Of a stretch of 64,000 nucleotides of DNA, positions 60,621 to 64,000 are shown in pieces (within the stretch, counting starts at the first letter, position 1; each line of letters starts with the position of its first letter). Where the stretch lies: contig NC_060106.1 in NCBI RefSeq assembly GCF_021155765.1, forward strand, positions 13,604,031-13,668,030. Direction: 5' to 3'. The notes below the pieces were generated by a model. That model did no database searches, was not told the DNA's origin, and saw nothing but the letters and a program-made list of their open reading frames with translations. The position numbers and the translations under genes were made by a program. Origin of the DNA: Diprion similis (Eukaryota; Arthropoda; Insecta; Hymenoptera; Diprionidae).

Positions 60621-62435
60621 GCCAGGAGACGATAACTCGATCCGTCGCGTCCTTCGACCACTTTTAATTCGTCCGCTCTCGATCCTTGCGGGTGCAAATA
60701 TGTAGTCGACTGCAGAGTAATGCCGATCTTGGATTCTTCCCGCGCTGAAAAGTCCAACGCGTTTCAACTTTCCTGTGGGCAAGGGACCTTCCGGAGCTTA
60801 TAGATTTGCGACCGATTAATCCGAAACGATCCAACGATATCTAGCTACTGCACTGTAGTTGTGGTTGCAGCACTTGTCACTGATTAGCCGCTGATCAAGT
60901 CCCTGGATGTTGAAACGTTACAGGCACATTAATGAAACACTGGCTCCAACTAGGCCTCGTACACGCGATAACTCGAATGGTCTAATGTTGTAGGTGACAA
61001 ATGTCTTCGCAAAAGGTCAGACTGAGCTTTGATTACAATTCAAGTTCATCATCAGTTGGATAACAGTGCGTTAATCCTCTTCCCCGAACTATCATCCGCT
61101 TCACCCCAATTCCTCTGGTTTGCTTCGTTCCTCTTCTTGTTTTGCGAACCAGAGGGTGGTTCGACCTCTGCAGAGACGAGCCTCGAGGTGGCGTTAGGGA
61201 AGTAACGTTAGTAGGTATCGCGTAAAGAAAAGCACCGTTTAGGATCGCGTTAAACGGCGTTGTCACAGCAACTGAGTCTGCGAGTGACTGAGTTTTGAGG
61301 ATCCGTTCCCCGCCGACCCGAGGAGGACAGTTGATCCGTGAATTCTACGGTTCGCTGTATTCTATCGCCGCGTTGCCGGCTGACTCTTGCGTCGCGGATG
61401 AGGCTGGCAGCACGCGATAGGCGGAACGCGCAAGCGCCTCTTCGTCCAGGAGGAACTCAGGGCGGAGCCCTGGCCCTCGTAAGCGGGGGTGGACCCACGT
61501 GGTTTTATTGGGCAAATAACGTCAGCGACAAACACCCCTCTCGATTGCCAGCTTCCCTCTCTTTTTCCACGCGTCAACTTCTCTCCCTCTCCCTCTCTCT
61601 CTCTTTCTCTACACCTCCGCTGGTGGTCCTAACCCACCCCCACCCCCACCCCCACCTCCACCCCTCGTTTTCTTCCTCACCTCGTGATCCTCGCCGCGCA
61701 ACCGAGTGATAGTCGTCCCAGTGTAAATCGTATTTACCGGGATATCCAGAGTGATTCCGTGTATCGCCGTGCGCCACCCGACATCCCTACCCAACCCGAC
61801 GCCCTCCGTCGCCCACCCTCCCTGCAGACTCACCCGGCACCCGGCGCTGTTTCAGATTCAATAACGCACCTACACACCCGCGGTGATTGTCACTTGGGAA
61901 GAAATTAATAAATCCCGGATCTCTCTCCCGCCTGCTCGGATTACATCCGAGATTACATAGTTACACTTTCAAAGATTTTTCATTCTTTGAAGTGACGTTA
62001 CAAGGGCCAAATCAGAGGTGCAGTCTGTGTTATGATTGATACATTCGTGCACTGGATCTTGGATCCAGAACTTTGAAGACATCTCTAACTGCAGTAAGAT
62101 AAGTGCAGGTTTCGCGTTGAGTGATTTTAAACAAGATGAAAATGAGCATGGTTATATGAATTGACTGAAATTCGATGTACGGAAAAAACCTTTTACCGCA
62201 TGATCCGTTGATCGAAAATGACGGAATCATTAAAACTGCAACTGATTTATCACAGGCGAAGGGTATTTAGCCGATGCAGCGATGCAGGGGTATTCGGATT
62301 TCAGAACGAGTAGCTATTATACCTAGGTATCGTTCGAGAGCTTTTGCTCTAAAGTCTAGTCGGGGCGCGTATCTCGCCCGTTGTCTCATGGGATACAGAG
62401 TCGGGTTTCACCGGTAGCTGGAACGGACGGGAGTG

Positions 62436-62512
62436 AAAGAGAGAGAGAGTCAGGGAGAGAAAGACTGAGCGGGGGTGAGGAGAGTGGAGAGAGGAGAGAA
62501 GAGAGAGTACGG
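62436..62512. repeat. GA-rich tract
   Basis: Mixed GAGA and GGAGA repeats, comparable to insect GAGA-factor binding tracts near promoters. No adjacent gene start is recognised. Confidence 0.5.
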
Positions 62513-64000
62513 CCGAGTTACGAGGATAATCGGGTTACGCGGTGACTGGATTACACCACGCCGCGCTTGCGAGCCGCGAGTGTGTTGGTAACAGCGTCAA
62601 CGTCGTCCCTAACTACATCGTCCTGTACCTGCTGGTGGAGCCGCATCCTCCGCCCGCCGTGGTATTCGCCCAATTACCAATTTCTACCTGTCTCCACCGC
62701 GCGGGTCGTGATAGAACCTTATGCCGAAATTAAGCGAAAATATCAGAGGTACAATGGAGGATTCGCCGCTTTTCTTATTCCCAGCTTCCAACATATCTGA
62801 ATCTACCTACTCTTGTCACTCGTTGTCAGAAGTAATTGAACAATATTTGCTCAGGCAATTCGCCGCTGTCTTTACAGTAGTGGAAGACGTTGACTGGTTG
62901 GATAATCAGGCCACTGCGTTCTCCATTTTCTTGCCAGTATGGCTGCAACTTTGTGCATTTTAAATGGTTTATCGCGTCCTGAATACGGGAAGAAAGGATG
63001 AATGAGCGGTGTTGGAAAGATTGATTCGTCGCGAACCATCATCGTGGAAAAGTAGGCACCGTTTTTATCAGAAAGATTAAATTTAACGCCAGAGTTGAAC
63101 TACCTTCGAAAATTGGAAAAGTTAAGCGCGCGTCCTTTACTGCAAGTTAATCCGCACAAATCTAACAAACTTCGTTTGGCGCCTTTATAAGCTCCGTGCA
63201 GTTTTGACACTCGAAGGGATATTCTATTCTATCACTCCGGATGATCATAACCATCATTTCACCATGATTTGGATTTGGCCTAGCTCGGAGGATTTTATTT
63301 GTTGTTTCTCTCGCGTAATTGTGATCCTCGGAGCCGTCAAATTTGCACCTTCCGATGAGCACCGAAGTTTTAGGGAGTGAAAACTCGAGCTTATTTGGAT
63401 CGTTCACTCCGTGTATATTCGTCAGAAGCACAGTCATCAAAGGATTCGGGGTTTGGCGGTACAGTGCTGTCACTCTGATTCGTGTACCTACACAAGCTAC
63501 CCTTTGAAAACTTTCGCGTTCGACTGTACTGTACGAGTATCCGCCAAACGTTAACTCCGTTAGACCGCACCAAATTACCGCCTAATACGATTTACGCACT
63601 GTGACACGCATTAGACGTGGTCCACGCCAACTGCCAACTGCTAGAACCATATATGTATATATATATATATATGTATATAACGTCATTCTGACTCGATCCT
63701 CCTAGATCCCTCGTGTTTTCATCGCGCTGCGCTGTAATTGGGCGTGAAATATTACTCCGCAAGCTCCATGATTCCGTCACCCTTAGAATAATGCAGCCTA
63801 TTCGTGAGATGTTTTCTGCCGTTGGTGGCTACGACGAAGTCAATTGCGCAACAAAATATCGAGTATCGAGATCTTTACTTGTTTAGACATCACGATACTT
63901 GCACACAAGTAGATTATAGAAGCAAGTGAGAGGGGGGCGAGAAAGCCGAAGATGACGAAAGAGAAGAAGGAGAGAGTATAAGTGAAAGAGGAAGATACGA

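Larger units (their letters stand above)
47232..64000. other. Region upstream of Drgx, no gene recognised
   Basis: Nearly 17 kb. It should contain the Drgx promoter and any 5' exons. A GC-rich, exon-like segment ends at a donor at 60469 (-), listed separately. Homeodomain-site-rich islands occur at about 51640-51715, 51990-52170 and 58797-58820. Simple repeats include GAGGAT (49319-49350), GGAACC (about 53298-53321), GGAGA (about 53668-53692), GA (53998-54025), CT (61578-61612), CCCCCAC (61634-61656), GA-rich (62436-62512) and TA (63648-63678). Other long open frames lie in low-complexity DNA and are not supported. Confidence 0.5.

Noticed and set aside
60401-60782. Long overlapping minus-strand frames of 105-118 codons
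   Set aside because: All three frames are open, so length is not evidence. Only the stretch ending at the phase-compatible donor at 60469 was kept, as a low-confidence candidate exon.
61338-61709. 123-codon plus-strand frame
   Set aside because: Its second half is translated CT and CCCCCAC simple repeats (Ser-Leu and His-Pro runs); no gene-like feature remains.
63162-63473. 103-codon minus-strand frame
   Set aside because: Mixed composition but no recognised domain, signal peptide or splice partner; not supported as a gene.
63648-63678. Possible hairpin RNA from alternating TA sequence
   Set aside because: It is a plain (TA)n microsatellite and folds trivially.

Overview
The window is animal nuclear DNA, almost certainly from an insect. 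It has GT-AG introns from about 80 bp to several kb, long gene-poor AT-rich stretches, many microsatellites, and no bacterial operons. The gene set is a BMP9/10-type TGF-beta ligand, a microsomal triglyceride transfer protein, a CTF18 clamp-loader subunit and a Drgx-type homeobox gene. A BMP9/10 ligand is known from beetles and vertebrates but absent from Drosophila, which argues against a higher fly. A hymenopteran such as a sawfly would fit, but that is inference and nothing here fixes the species. Layout: (1) 1661-2761 (+): a single-exon, complete TGF-beta ligand of 366 aa, preceded by a GC-rich leader. (2) 3678-7908 (-): a three-exon microsomal triglyceride transfer protein gene (880 aa), convergent with the ligand gene. 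(3) 7909-14307: about 6.4 kb without a recognised gene. It holds a possible signal-peptide exon and a phase-compatible Cys-containing exon on the minus strand, and then the CTF18 promoter with three CACGTG boxes and a TATA box. (4) 14308-26497 (+): CTF18 in eleven exons (877 aa). Its short last exon lies 4.8 kb beyond exon 10, has no ATG, and was found by translating across its splice acceptor. (5) 26498-35708: non-coding, with a striking homeodomain-type palindrome pair at 28793-28844 and the likely 3' UTR of Drgx at its right end. (6) 35709-47102 (-): Drgx in four coding exons (376 aa). It has the vertebrate-like MFxxHCP start, a Q50 paired-like homeodomain split at the classical 46/47 position, and a C-terminal OAR motif. 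(7) 47103-64000: non-coding or unresolved sequence upstream of Drgx, with possible 5' exons, homeodomain-site-rich islands, palindromes and simple repeats. The genes do not form a pathway. They cover signalling (ligand), lipoprotein assembly in the ER (Mtp), DNA replication and cohesion (CTF18) and neuronal cell fate (Drgx). The gene-poor flanks and introns around Drgx look like the regulatory landscape of a developmental transcription factor. All splice junctions were read by eye and checked for reading phase; none was confirmed with transcripts. No tRNA, rRNA, CRISPR array or intact transposon was recognised.
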